Assembly (NCBI RefSeq): GCF_037392515.1
Contig: NC_090280.1
Coordinates: forward strand, 61,889,504 to 61,953,503
DNA from: Haliotis asinina
Taxonomy: Eukaryota > Mollusca > Gastropoda > Lepetellida > Haliotidae
DNA length: 64,000 bases
Reading direction: 5' to 3'
Part shown: one piece after another, positions 1 through 10,700 of the stretch
Position numbering within the stretch: the stretch's first letter is position 1
How the letters are laid out: each line of letters begins with the position of its first letter
Notes under the pieces: model-generated
Told to the model about the DNA's origin: nothing
The model's input: only the letters and a program-made list of their open reading frames with translations
Databases searched by the model: none
Program-made: the position numbers and the translations under genes

Positions 1-118
1 GCCGGAGATCCAGGTTCGATTACAGGCGTGGGTATAATGTGTGAAGCCCATTCCTGGTGTCCCCCTCCATGATATTGTTTGTACATTGCAAAAGCCACTT
101 AAAACTCAATTCACTCAC
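1..118 (+). mobile_element. tRNA-type SINE, 5' end cut by window edge
   Basis: The sequence keeps the B-box-like GGTTCGATT, the segment 'gtgtgaagcccattcctggtgtcccc', and the CACTTAAAACTC-(ACTC)n tail seen in the complete copy at 53544-53711. It is a retroposed element, not a working tRNA gene: there is no cloverleaf and the tail is a simple repeat. Confidence 0.65.
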
Positions 119-260
119 TCAGCCTGGCCATGACATATGTTTCGCTATAAGAGGAGTCGAGTCACAATGTTGGCAAAATGAGCACCTGCATTATCAGTTT
201 GAAAAACGAATGTTGCCTTATACGTCATGATAATGATTACTGTGAAGTCACTGATTGCGT

Positions 261-343
261 AGGTTGATGCACATGATGCTGAGCACTGGTCAGGTGCATA
301 TTCCAATATTTACAGACCGCAGCCATAGAGCTGGAATATTCCG
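261..343 (+). mobile_element. Fragment of the second (non-tRNA-headed) SINE family
   Basis: It matches the middle and 3' part of the full element at 2802-3078 read in its sense direction, including 'tttacagaccgc.gccat' and 'ctggaatattcc'. The terminal (ACTC)n is missing, so this is a truncated old copy. Confidence 0.5.
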
Positions 344-588
344 TCCGACTTTAAACAACAAAAATATAAGAATACTTTATGGGTCGAAAGAAAATCTAGT
401 CGTTCAGACGTTTACCCATGCGTAGGCATTCTCAGCGTCAAACATCGTCCCTTGTGTCTACCGAGAATATGTGGTTGGGGTATTGCTACAAGCAACCTTA
501 ATACATATTCGATCCATTGCATTTAAATGGAATGCATTTATTGCCCATTGAATGTGGTCTTACTTATTTCAGACAAGCAACAACAAAC

Positions 589-1548
589 ATGAGCGTATGG
601 ACAGACTGGCTGGACATCTTCCCAGTCGTGGGTAGCCTCCAGATCACGGTTGAAGCTATATCGGCCGTCTGTCATGGCGCCTATGACATTGCGAAGGAAA
701 ATGGAGGCGATGCAGCATTGAGTCTAGTGCTGGATGTCCTAACATATGGGACAGCAGGGGCCCCGGATTCTGCTCACCTTAAAGTTGCTGAAAAGGTCGT
801 AACGAAGGGCATTGGGTCCAAAGACGTCATGAATGCCATGGAAGCAAAAGGAGGAAAATCCGGGAAAGGAGGAGCTGCAAAATCCTTGAAAGGAGCTAGT
901 ACAAAACCTGCTGCTGCTACTCAGATTAACATCAAAGAATTGGCCAACAAGTCTAAAAAGCCATCAGACCCAAAGACCAGTAAGGGGGAACAGAAGAAGC
1001 CATCGCATCGTGGCGAGCATGTCATCAACAACAACGTCCTCAAGGTGTTTAGGACAATCATTGACCGGTTTGCTGCCAAGATTGAAAGCACTGCAGCTCA
1101 ACTGCTTGAAAATAAAGAACACACAGCAGCTTATAAAGCATATTACACGCCTCTTCCTGAAGCCACCACCCAATCTATTGGTCACGAAATGGTTGCTCAT
1201 ATTCGAGAAGAGGACCAATACATTGACGCCAACGCAACGGCCTATGGAGTTGCAATCAAAGAGATATCTGACATGGTGGTCACTTATATGTACGACTATT
1301 ACACAAATAACCTGTACTCCGGTCCTGCTGTCGATAGAAGTATCATCGATCTGATTCGTTTACTGAACAACGGTCAGCTGTATGTGGACGAGTACGCCAA
1401 ACAGTACTGGCATCAACAGGGAGGGGACTTGAGCAAGTTTGAAGAGTGTAGACAAGAGGTCGTGAAGATGTTTAGATGTCTCTGTGCACCTACAAGCGGG
1501 GAGAACGAGGCAAAGCAGTGGGTCCGTGATCTGACGGGTCACATGTAA
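589..1548 (+). CDS. Hypothetical 319-aa protein with lysine-rich linker
   Basis: I do not recognise the family. The ATG at 589 is preferred because a 3' splice-site-like tract (TTACTTATTTCAG) ends at 572, which implies a non-coding upstream exon. An in-frame ATG at 532 and an in-frame stop at 499-501 lie further upstream. The protein has an N-terminal part of about 80 residues rich in small and hydrophobic residues (starting MSVWTDWLDIFPVVGS). A Lys/Gly/Ala/Ser-rich low-complexity linker follows at about residues 85-150, then a C-terminal part of about 165 residues that looks mostly helical and has several Tyr residues and two late Cys. No signal peptide or clear transmembrane span is seen. 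An AATAAA lies at 1925-1930. A single long coding exon of ordinary composition among short spurious ORFs supports a real gene or a retrocopy. Function is unknown. Confidence 0.6.
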   Translation: MSVWTDWLDIFPVVGSLQITVEAISAVCHGAYDIAKENGGDAALSLVLDVLTYGTAGAPDSAHLKVAEKVVTKGIGSKDVMNAMEAKGGKSGKGGAAKSLKGASTKPAAATQINIKELANKSKKPSDPKTSKGEQKKPSHRGEHVINNNVLKVFRTIIDRFAAKIESTAAQLLENKEHTAAYKAYYTPLPEATTQSIGHEMVAHIREEDQYIDANATAYGVAIKEISDMVVTYMYDYYTNNLYSGPAVDRSIIDLIRLLNNGQLYVDEYAKQYWHQQGGDLSKFEECRQEVVKMFRCLCAPTSGENEAKQWVRDLTGHM

Positions 1549-1924
1549 CTGTGGCATCCACCACCTCAGCTGAAACATGTTTTTCTGACCAAAGATTCTA
1601 CGTCCGTTACTTACACTGGGGAATGCACAACTGAACTCATTGACGTTGTCTTGTTAAGGGGGAACTCTCTTAACTCTGTACTGAACTTTGATGGAACATC
1701 TAAACTGAGTTGACTTCTGATGTGACTTAAAACTTATGGTAAAGTGTAAAAATATACTTAAACCTGTTCACACTGAAAGGGAAGGCATTGTAAGGTTCTA
1801 ACTCTACTGACATTGGATGATAAGATGAGTTACTATGAAATACAAACATCATATTACTAGTATACAAGATTTGGCTGTACTTACTTTGGACGCCATGATA
1901 CGTAACGTCACTTCGGTGCTGTGT

Positions 1925-1930
1925 AATAAA
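1925..1930 (+). promoter_or_regulatory. Candidate polyadenylation signal of the 319-aa gene
   Basis: AATAAA lies 377 bases after the stop codon at 1548. It is the first canonical hexamer I noticed downstream on this strand, and a 3' UTR of this length is ordinary. Confidence 0.35.
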
Positions 1931-2127
1931 ATGATTTAGGTGGTATCAGCTAATGTGATAAAATCATGTGAATTTTGAGAGCTTGTATCTCATCACGGAG
2001 AGTAGTATATGGTGGCATTTGCTTTAATGCTGCCTTGAACAGCTTTTGATCATACTGGACACTAGTGAAGCCAGTTGGCATGAAACCCGTGAAGATCCGA
2101 ACCAGAACTGAAAATTGATCTTGGTCT

Positions 2128-2304
2128 TAAAAGGCGACAAACGGGGACCAAGCTCGCTGTCTTGGTTGACACATGTCATCGTATCTCAGTTGCACATGCT
2201 ATTGGTCGCTGGATTCTGGGTCTTCCAAACTTGATTACTTACAGACCGCCGCCATATAGCTTGAATATTGCTGAGTGTGGTGTAAACCTGAAGTCACTCA
2301 CTCA
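2128..2304 (+). mobile_element. SINE (second family), sense, 5'-truncated
   Basis: The copy contains 'cttggttgacacatgtcatcg', a diverged 'cagaccgccgccatatagctt' and 'aatattgctgag', and ends in CACTCACTC. It is the same family as 2802-3078 and is diverged and internally altered. Confidence 0.6.
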
Positions 2305-2801
2305 TTATTTGCATCTGTACTTTCCCCTAGGTGATTGTGGCCATTCAACTCACCCATAATGGTACATGTTTATTCCCACATGAAGTGTCAGGTTGAAAAA
2401 TGGTGCTGCGGAATCAAGATACAATTTCAGACACCGATTACTCAAAATAAACTCAAGGCTTTACTCAAATTTCAAGAATTTCAGGAATTAACCAGGGCTA
2501 CAAATGTCATTGTATCCCAGCTGCGTAGATCGACGCTACTAAACCTACTTGGTTTGGTGCTTCCTCGTATATAAATAAGGAGACCACATGGTTCTGGGAT
2601 AACGGAAGTGGTAGCAAATCGCGTCACAAGCAACTATTAGTCATAGACCTAAATGAAGACTGTCCGTTAAGGTAAATATTAGCAAAAAAGTCACACAAAG
2701 GGTAAAAAGAAGGATGGTGATAGTAGGCCAATGCTAAAGCATTTGAGATACGATCACCCATAACGCTAAGAAGACTGTATGGGGCGGGTCGTAAGACAGC
2801 A

Positions 2802-3078
2802 GTGAATGAGTGAGTGAGTGAGTTTAGTTTTATGCCGCAATCAGCAATATTCCAGCTATATGGCGACGGTCTGTAAATAATCGAGTCTGAACCAGACAAT
2901 CCAGTGATCAACAACATGAGCATCGATCTGCGCAATTGGGAACCGATGACATATGTCAACCAAGTCGGCGAGCCTGAACACCCGATCCCGTTAGTCGTCT
3001 CTTACGACAAGCTGAGTCGCCTTTTATGGCAAGCACGGGTTGCTGAAGGCTTATTCTACCCAAGGACCTTCACGGGTC
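2802..3078 (-). mobile_element. Full-length SINE (second family) with 12-bp target-site duplication
   Basis: A perfect 12-base direct repeat (CGTAAGACAGCA) flanks it at 2790-2801 and 3079-3090, so the 277-bp element ends are defined. Read in its sense (minus) direction it begins GACCCGTGAAGGTCC and ends ...ATTCACTCACTG-like (ACTC)n. It serves as the reference copy for the other members in this window. Confidence 0.8.
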
Positions 3079-3559
3079 CGTAAGACAGCATATGAGGTAA
3101 TATACCAATACTGACATCGTGTACCAGTTCCGCTGAACACTGCTTCTTTGTTGGATGTTTACCGCCACATTCAGCAATACATCCGCTTAATGATTGGTCT
3201 CTATCACGAATCGAAATATTGGACTAGACAATAAAATGATTAACGTTTTAAAACTTCGACCTTCGAGCAATTGAAAAACGTTTTTTTTTTTTGAATGAAT
3301 CAAGTCAGTGAGTCTGACCAAATGATCCATTCAGACTGGTCGTACAATATACACACATAGGTTGATTCATTCTGGCATGTCATTACGATGTTATCCCACC
3401 CTTACGGGCCAAATGCTGGCTTGGAACTGGTGGACCCAACCCGGTTTACTTACAGAAGTCCAGTGTCAGGGGCCTAGCTACAACTGTAGAACAAAAGTCC
3501 GGGATTACGCATGATTGTTCCTATAAAGGTTGGAGTCCTTAATATTATCTTATTATAAG

Positions 3560-3900
3560 CGTTGCAAACTGCCAGGTTTACACTCTCCCCTTTCCGTAAC
3601 CCTAAAGAAGGCTCGTCCCATTCTCGATGGTTGTTTAATTGTCACCACTCGCCCCTTTCCACAACCTCCAAAAAGACTCGTCCCCGGTCGATGCTTGTTA
3701 CGTGCGAAAATACGACAAACCAATCAAAACGCGCGTAATGAAGCAGTGCTTTGATAAAAAATAACCCTAAGTACTTAAATCGTTTATGTCAATATGGCAT
3801 TGTTTAGATAAAACATGAAAATATATACCGTCATATTGACGGTACAACGAAATTGTGTTGCCTCATGTGATGTTTATCATAAACATTAATGCTTGTCCAA
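3560..3900. repeat. Interspersed repeat, copy 1 of at least 3
   Basis: Shared blocks are 'ccctttccgtaaccy-aaagaagrctcg', 'cttgttayrtgcgaaaatacga-aaaccaatca' and 'gctttgataaaaat'. The same order occurs at about 20045-20290 and about 36515-36770. Related segments in opposite orientation lie in the two later dermatopontin introns (about 30500-30800 and 50930-51230). It is probably an old non-autonomous transposon. Confidence 0.5.
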
Positions 3901-4454
3901 TATCACGAGTTGGTCACGAATACGGTTTCCTTGTCAATTGAACTAGCCACCTTGACATAGCCTAAAGGATCTAGTTGTCCCGTTCAAACGGGTCTCTTTT
4001 TCACAAAATATGGTCACTTTGACAGTATAATTACTGGGTAATGGGACTTGACTGTGACATGACTTGGACAGTACAAAGCGGAAATAGTTCAGCATGGTAC
4101 GTTGTGAGAGGATGCCCCTGAATAGACATAAATACGGGAGCCATTACATGATCTGGACGTACCCTTCGTTTGGTACCTCTTGATCTCTTGGCGCAGAGAT
4201 CTGCTGTTTACATATGAGCAATATAAGAAACAGCTTCGTGAACGGCATCAGACTGAAATGCCACTACTACCGATGTAAAGACCACAGGGCAAATGCATTA
4301 TGGCACCACCTTATCTACGAGATGAAAAAAGAATATTTGAATGAAAGTAAACGCCTCCTCAGAATAAAGATTTTCAAAAATACTTTATGCGTTCTTCATT
4401 TTTTGCTTGATAGAGTTACCTCCATTCCCTAGCCAGTGACCCAATTAGACATTG

Positions 4455-4640
4455 TAAAACACTCGGTATAGGTTACACAACACCAAATGTTTTCCCATAG
4501 ACTTCTATAGTAACCTTATATTTTTTTAAGAATATCCAGACTATCAACAGCCAACCCATGTACATAGGGGTACAGTCTGGCCTTTAAACTACAATAAAAC
4601 ACAAATTCTGTCCAACTTGTCCGGCGTTTTAATTACTGGA
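4455..4640. repeat. Repeat next to the polymerase relic, second copy at about 57305-57447
   Basis: Both copies run from 'ggttacac-acaccaaatgttt' through 'gtacagtctggcctttaaact' to 'cacaaattctgtccaactt'. Because one copy directly abuts the Polinton-like polymerase fragment, it may be part of that element. This is inference. Confidence 0.4.
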
Positions 4641-4732
4641 TGGAAGTGCTTTTAAAACAATTACTCACTTGTTTGCAACAGGAAGAGAGAACCATTGGAA
4701 AAGTTGCAAGAGGCAATAGGGTGACAAATGTG

Positions 4733-5193
4733 AAATATTGCACATGGACATGGTCTCCCTGGAAATATACACCGAGGACGTGTACGAGGATATGGCACAA
4801 TATATACACCTGTACAACACAAGTGACTACCAAAAGGACCACCCAGTGCACAGCCATGTCAATAAAGATGCTCGGTAAAATGAAGGACGAATGTGCCGGT
4901 ACGCCCCAGAATACATCAGGTTGAGGCCCAAAATGTACTCCATCCTGAAATCCAATGACAATGAAATTAGACAAGCAAAAGGTGTAAAACCATATATGAT
5001 AAAAGAGCGCATCAGACACGACAGATTCAGGGAGGCACTGTTCAGGACACTCACTTTCAAACATCAGATGAACACGGTGAGAAGCAATGGGCACGGGTTA
5101 TATGGACTGACGATAAACAAAAAGTCCCTGTCCCCCTTGGACACAAAACTATGGATCGTTATCCACAGAATAAATACTTACACGAAAAAATAG
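4733..5193 (+). pseudogene. Polinton/Maverick-type protein-primed DNA polymerase B, C-terminal relic
   Basis: The translation resembles the last ~150 residues of the family-B DNA polymerases carried by Polintons and related adintovirus-like elements. Two reading frames are needed upstream (about 4739-4875, then a short stretch near 4860-4895) before a third open frame at 4891-5190. That frame contains LRPKMYS, QAKGVKP and LSPLDTKLWI, in the order expected of the family. The position where family-B motif C should lie reads HMDMVSLEI, so the catalytic Asp-Thr-Asp arrangement is lost. There are at least two frameshifts and a stop at about 4875. The exonuclease, TPR1/2 and palm regions are absent, so it is inactive. 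No integrase, ATPase or capsid gene was recognised nearby. Confidence 0.65.
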
Positions 5194-5355
5194 TAAAAAA
5201 AACCCCAGTATATCAGTAGAAATCTGTATACAATATGCAAAAATGTATATCCAATAATTTTTGCACGTCATGTAGTGAGGGTCCCTGTAGTGCACCAGTG
5301 TTTTATGATTCAGGTCGTCCTGTTTGTGTACTGAGTGCTCTAACTCCGAATCGTC

Positions 5356-5628
5356 TTATGTGCAGTGCTTCCAGGTCATATACAAGACCTTAATGGTAGC
5401 AAAGGAGGCCACCAAAATGTATACAAACTTTTTGATTGATTCCACCATCTGCCCCACCTTATGGATATCGAAATGTGTCTCTTCTTGTTTCTCTTTGATT
5501 TCTTCTATATTGTCCTCAGCTTCTTCTATATTGTCCTCAGCTTCTTCTATATTGTCCTCAGCTTCTTCTATATTCTCCTGGAGTTCTTCCTTGTCATTGT
5601 CCACCTTAAACAATATGTCGACCAACAT
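5356..5628 (-). CDS. Acidic coiled-coil ORF with C-terminal membrane segment, beside the Polinton relic
   Basis: The family is not recognised. From the first in-frame ATG it encodes about 90 residues. The start is followed by a Glu/Asp/Lys-rich coiled coil in which EEAEDNI repeats three times plus a variant. A His/Asp segment follows, then a hydrophobic span (FVYILVASFATIKVLY) near the C-terminus. The frame is open further upstream to about 5752 without another ATG. The repeat reflects a 21-bp DNA repeat at 5500-5583. Its closeness to the polymerase relic suggests a remnant Polinton accessory gene, but it could also be a chance frame through a minisatellite. Confidence 0.3.
   Translation of the reverse strand: MLVDILFKVDNDKEELQENIEEAEDNIEEAEDNIEEAEDNIEEIKEKQEETHFDIHKVGQMVESIKKFVYILVASFATIKVLYMTWKHCT
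5500..5583. repeat. 21-bp tandem repeat, 4 units
   Basis: TTCTTCTATATTGTCCTCAGC occurs three times in tandem, followed by a fourth, diverged unit. The 21-base length preserves the reading frame of the minus-strand coiled-coil ORF. Confidence 0.85.
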
Positions 5629-5931
5629 CAACGTAGTTTGCTCCACAGCTGGTTTGGATTTGCTGGTCTTGATAGCAGGCTGATGACAGACGGTTCTGCT
5701 GCTGTGGACAATGTCGATTCTGGAGCGGGTAAGAGGGTCGATGGTTCTGCATCAGGCTCTCACCATACACCATGGCTCGTACAGCCAATCAAATACCAAA
5801 GCACTTTTGATCTCACTTGGCATGGCCACACCGTAAAGGGAGGGTATTTCTTGGATGTCCCCTGAGGACAAATCTCTTCTGGGTGACATGGGTAAACATA
5901 TATGACACACGTCCAATATGTCTATATGAAA

Positions 5932-7036
5932 ATCCAAGTACTTTACCAATCCTATCCGATATATCCCAGTACTATACCAATCCTATCCCAGGAATCTTGG
6001 TAGTATACCAATCCTATCCCAGGAACCACAGTACTAAACCAATCCTATCCCAGGAACCACAGTAATAAACCAATCCTATCCCACGGATCCCCGTACTATA
6101 CCAATCCTATCCCAGGAATCCCGGTACTATTCCACTCCTATCCCAGGAACCACAGTATTAAACCGATCCTATCCCACGGATCCCCGTACTACACCAATCC
6201 TATCCCAGGAATCCCGGTACTATTCCACTCCTATCCCAGGAACCACAGTACTAAACCAATCCTATCCCAAGGATCCCCGTACTATACCAATCCTATCCCA
6301 GGAATCCCAGTACTATTCCACTCCTATCCCAGGAACCACAGCACTAAACCAATCCTATCCCACGGATCCCCGTACTATACCAATCCTATCCCAGGAACCA
6401 CAGTACTATATCAGTCCTATCCCAGGAATCCCAGTACTATTCCACTCCTATCCCAGGAATTCCGGTACTATACCAATCCTATCCCAGGAATCTTGGTACT
6501 ATACCAATCCTATCCCAGTAACCACAGTACTAAACCAATCCTATCCCAGGGATCCCAGTACTATACCAATCCTATCCCAGGAAACACAGTACTAAACCAA
6601 TCCTATCCCAGGAATCCCAGTACTATACCAATCCTATCCCAGGAATCTTGGTACTATACCAATCCTATCCCAGTAACCACAGTACTAAACCAATCCTATC
6701 CCAGGAATCCCAGTACTATACCAATCCTATCCCAGGAATCTTGGTACTATACCAATCCTATCCCAGTAACCACAGTACTAAACCAATCCTATCCCAGGGA
6801 TCCCAGTACTATACCACTCCTATCACAGGAACCACAGTACTAAACCAATCCTATCCCAGGAACCACAGTACTTAACCAATTCTATCCCAGGAACCACAGC
6901 ACTAAACCAATCCTATCCCAGGAATCCCAGTAATATTCCACTCCTATCCTAGGAATCCCAGTACTATTCCTATCTTAGGAATCCCAGTACTATACCACTC
7001 CTATCTCAGGAACCCCAGCACTACACCAATCCCATT
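5932..7036. repeat. 31-bp minisatellite, about 35 units
   Basis: The core CCAATCCTATCCCAGGAA is followed by TCCCAGTACTATA or CCACAGTACTAAA. These two subtypes, plus a rarer 'tcttggtactata' type, alternate. In the second half (about 6490-6830) triplets of units recur as ~93-bp blocks. Because 93 bases equal 31 codons, long spurious ORFs run through it. Units diverge at both edges. Confidence 0.95.
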
Positions 7037-7657
7037 GATCCCCCTATATCAGGTGCTTACCCCATGCTCTTGTAAGACCCCGATACATCATGCATACGTG
7101 GTCCAAAGCAAACGAAGTGGGACACCTAAACACCTGTATTAATAAAATACATGTAATAAAACCAACTTTCGGTGTAGACATTTTGAAGAAGTTATTACGC
7201 GATGATATACCTTCAGTTGCTACCAATCTGCAGTCCATGTTCCTACTGCATTATTCTATTACTGATTCTATTATCCTAAGTATTTTAATCTCGAACTTTC
7301 GATATTCTAGTAGTTTGTCGACAGATTGCATGGTATAGACTCTGATATTCTAGTACTTTGTCGACACATTGCATGGTATAGACTCTGATATTATTTAAGG
7401 ATGAAATGTTTTGGTCATAATGCCGAAATGACCATCACTCGCTCATTCACTGACTCACTCACTGACTGACTCACTCACTCGCCTGCTCGCTCTCAATAAA
7501 ATATCTTTTTGCGCAAACAAAAAGTCGATTTCATCAGATCACAAATATGCCATGACATCATTCGAAACAAACACTGATCAGGGCGAGCAGTAAGCAGCCA
7601 TCTGTTGGAAATCCTAATCTGTTTTTTTTAAATGGTTCAGACCACATGTGACATAAA

Positions 7658-7665
7658 TATATAAG
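7658..7665 (+). promoter_or_regulatory. TATA box proposed for dermatopontin-like gene 1
   Basis: TATATAAG lies 57 bases before the proposed initiator ATG at 7715. The later two genes have TATATATA 66 bases before their ATGs, so the spacing is comparable. The site is seen in sequence; the assignment is inferred from paralogue layout. Confidence 0.5.
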
Positions 7666-7714
7666 GTTCTGTCGATTGTACGTAATAGACTCTGATGTCT
7701 GTCGTGTTCACAGC

Positions 7715-10700
7715 ATGTCCATTGTTGTAAGTATGATTACCATTGTGACATTTCTCTCTGATCATGAGGGGCGATGATACCTGGTGTTATGGTCTAGGCT
7801 GGAACATTGCTGGAAGCCCCTTTTAAGCCTGTTATATCGCTACAAACACTTGTAACAACTGTATTCTGTAATTTTGAATTTGGTCAAGGCGTTGAACCTA
7901 AGCTTCTGGTTTGATATATCAAATAACATCAAATTGTAGCCAATCGTTTACCCATCTGAACTAGAAATTAACGAGACCTGTTTAACCGCATCTGCCTTAT
8001 ACTAAGATATATCCATGAAAAGTTAACAACTACAAAAGAATTATAAAAGGGCTGAATCCAACCGCAGGTACATTCAAGTTCTAAATGCAGCATACTTGTT
8101 ATTTCAAATTTTGGCTATGTTGATATATTGTCGCCAGTGTCTGAAGGGATGGTGTAAATCCAGCTGGAGTTCATGCAGGTAGCATCAGATCATTAAACGT
8201 AGTGTTTTCTGTTCTTTCAAATTTCGGCAAATTACTGCCCATAATCACAAGTGGCTGAAGGGATGGTGTAAGTCAAGCATGGATCCATGCAGGTAGGAAA
8301 GGCATTGGCGAACTACCGCCTGGTTTTATATTGTGTTGTCCTCTATTCTTAAATTATATAGGCAAGTTATGTTATAGATTTAATTACTGATTTTACCGTT
8401 CTATCTTTGATAAACCAGTCATTTTACTGTCTTTCGTCGACAGCTTTTCGCAATTTAGTTCCATTTATTATCAATTAGTAATTTTAAGTCACGTCATGGC
8501 TGCTATCAACTTGTTTAAGACTGTGTCTGTGCTTTTCTATTTATTAAACTGTCCATCGAAGATAGCCCTCATGTTTATAGTATATATGATGTTCATTTTC
8601 ATATTCTCGTTGCGGCCTAGCTGAAATATTACCCTTGTGACGTAACATTTAAACCCTCTCTTTCAGCTTTCAAACTGTCAAATTTCCCTTTATGATGAGA
8701 AAAATTCCAACATCCTCAGCCTTTGGTGTCTTAATTTCCCAGCTTCAGAAACAATCGAGATCCTTTTACTGCGACGATTTTAAACAGCGCCAGATGACTC
8801 TTGCTCAAAGGGGTTCTGATAAGTGTTAAATCCCTGGTGACATGAGAAAAGCTAACATAAATGTCCCTATTCCCGACATCTAAAAAGCGTTGACGTGATT
8901 TTCCAGGCAAATGTTTAATTTGGCTTCCAAATGTTTGCGTGATGATGGATGTGCAGGATACACTCACTTTTGTTATAAATATATTTTGTGCAATGAAACA
9001 CTCAGTGAGTGAGTGAGTGCGTGAGTGAGTGAGTGCGTGAGTGAGTGAGTGAGTGAGTGAGTGAGTGAGTGAGTGAGTGAGTGAGTGAGTGAGTGAGTAT
9101 CCCCAGTCCCATTGGCAATAGGTCAGCCATATCGTGACTAAAAGTACGAGTTACAATAACTACATAAAAATTGTAAACACCTGTCAGCGAATGAAAGTAC
9201 AACCATACAGAATATCACAGTATCAAGAAATAAAACTAGCATCTCTCTCGAAAATTGGATTTCAAACTGACAATACTGTATAAAACGGGCTATAGATTGC
9301 CAATAATGGAAGGTATATAGGGGAAGCTATACTAAGGGCCATGGTGCTTTTCATAGCCATTGCTAATTGGATGGATCCTGGTTAGATTTATACCATCCCT
9401 TCAGATGTTAACGATTGTAGACCAACCTAGCCTAAGTTAAAATAACATATCCTATGATTAATTAATGTGGTAAGTTTAAATTTACCTCGAATGTTTTGGG
9501 ACTTACGTATTCTCTCAGGAGGAGAATAAGTTTACAGAATGTTAACCGTATTTGAGGACACAGACACTAACAGTCTCAGTTACAAATCTAAACTACAAAT
9601 CATAAAATGACATCTATTTACAAAGCATATTAATCAAAATTTGTAAATCAGTTCTATCGCTTCTATCTTAAATATTCAATGATAAAATGGCAATTAACAA
9701 TACGAAAAGGATAGTTCAATGTTTTGACATTAAAATATTTGTCCCCTGTGATGGAAATCAACACAGCAGGACATGCTTCTGTGTGATTCTTTCATGACAA
9801 AAGATACAAAACGGAGGATCCTCGCCTCTTAATAAGTACAGTGGACTCTGTATAATCACACTCACTGGAACCGGGAAAAATATCGGATAATTCAATGTCT
9901 CACTGTTTGAATACTTTCCAAACAGTCCCATACATTATAACTAGCTTATGTTATGATATCAATGCTTCTATTCTTGGAAAATATAGCAAATAAAAACAAA
10001 TTCTGTAGTTACATGTGCATGTATTGCACTGGATTTGTTATCTTCAGTGCAATATGTATAAGTGTGCTACTATCACAAGTATATTCACATTTTCATTTTA
10101 AAAAGTCCTCCATTGTAGGCGGGCGTTTCGACTCCAGTACAAAGTTCTCAGCCCGTTCACCCTATGCTTCACAGAACATACCTACATCCTCACAATGGCC
10201 ACCCAGTTTGTGAAAACGAAGGTCCAGGCGTTCTCATACTGCTAATTACCTCCCAGTTAACAAGTGCTGTGTCTAAAGAGATTACTAGTAACAGGATGTC
10301 TGTTGTCAACTGGCCATTGACAGGTTGAGTGGCTATTTTAGTCCTAAATAGGGAGGGGATGTCGCATTGTACATACTGACAGTGTCACTGGGACCATGGT
10401 GTCGGAATTTAGAATGTACATATACTATCTGTGTCTTATATTTATAGTATAAGCAACATGACTGCCACAGTTCATGCATATGGTAAGAAAATTGTGGAAT
10501 TTAAATGGAATCTAAGTCTCTGACGGTGTAATTTTGAGTGGACACTGACGGCATCTTGAGAAATGATGGCCATCTTGAATATTCAATGCCTCTCTTTTTG
10601 TATCTTATTTTTATAGTATAAGCACCATATCTGCCATTTTTCATGCATATTGTATGACAATTGTGGAATTTACATGGAATCTACGTCTCTGACGGTGTCA

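Larger units (their letters stand above)
1549..4450. other. Gene-free interval with old repeats
   Basis: Apart from two SINE copies, I see a diverged repeat at about 3560-3900 that recurs at about 20045-20290 and 36515-36770. A 19-base perfect palindrome (TACCGTCA-tat-TGACGGTA) lies inside it at 3826-3844. No ORF here shows recognisable protein similarity. Confidence 0.5.

Noticed and set aside
6493..6875. Proline/serine-rich ORFs in the 31-bp minisatellite
   Set aside because: Product of a 93-bp periodicity; frames end at unit variants, and no start or splice context was found.
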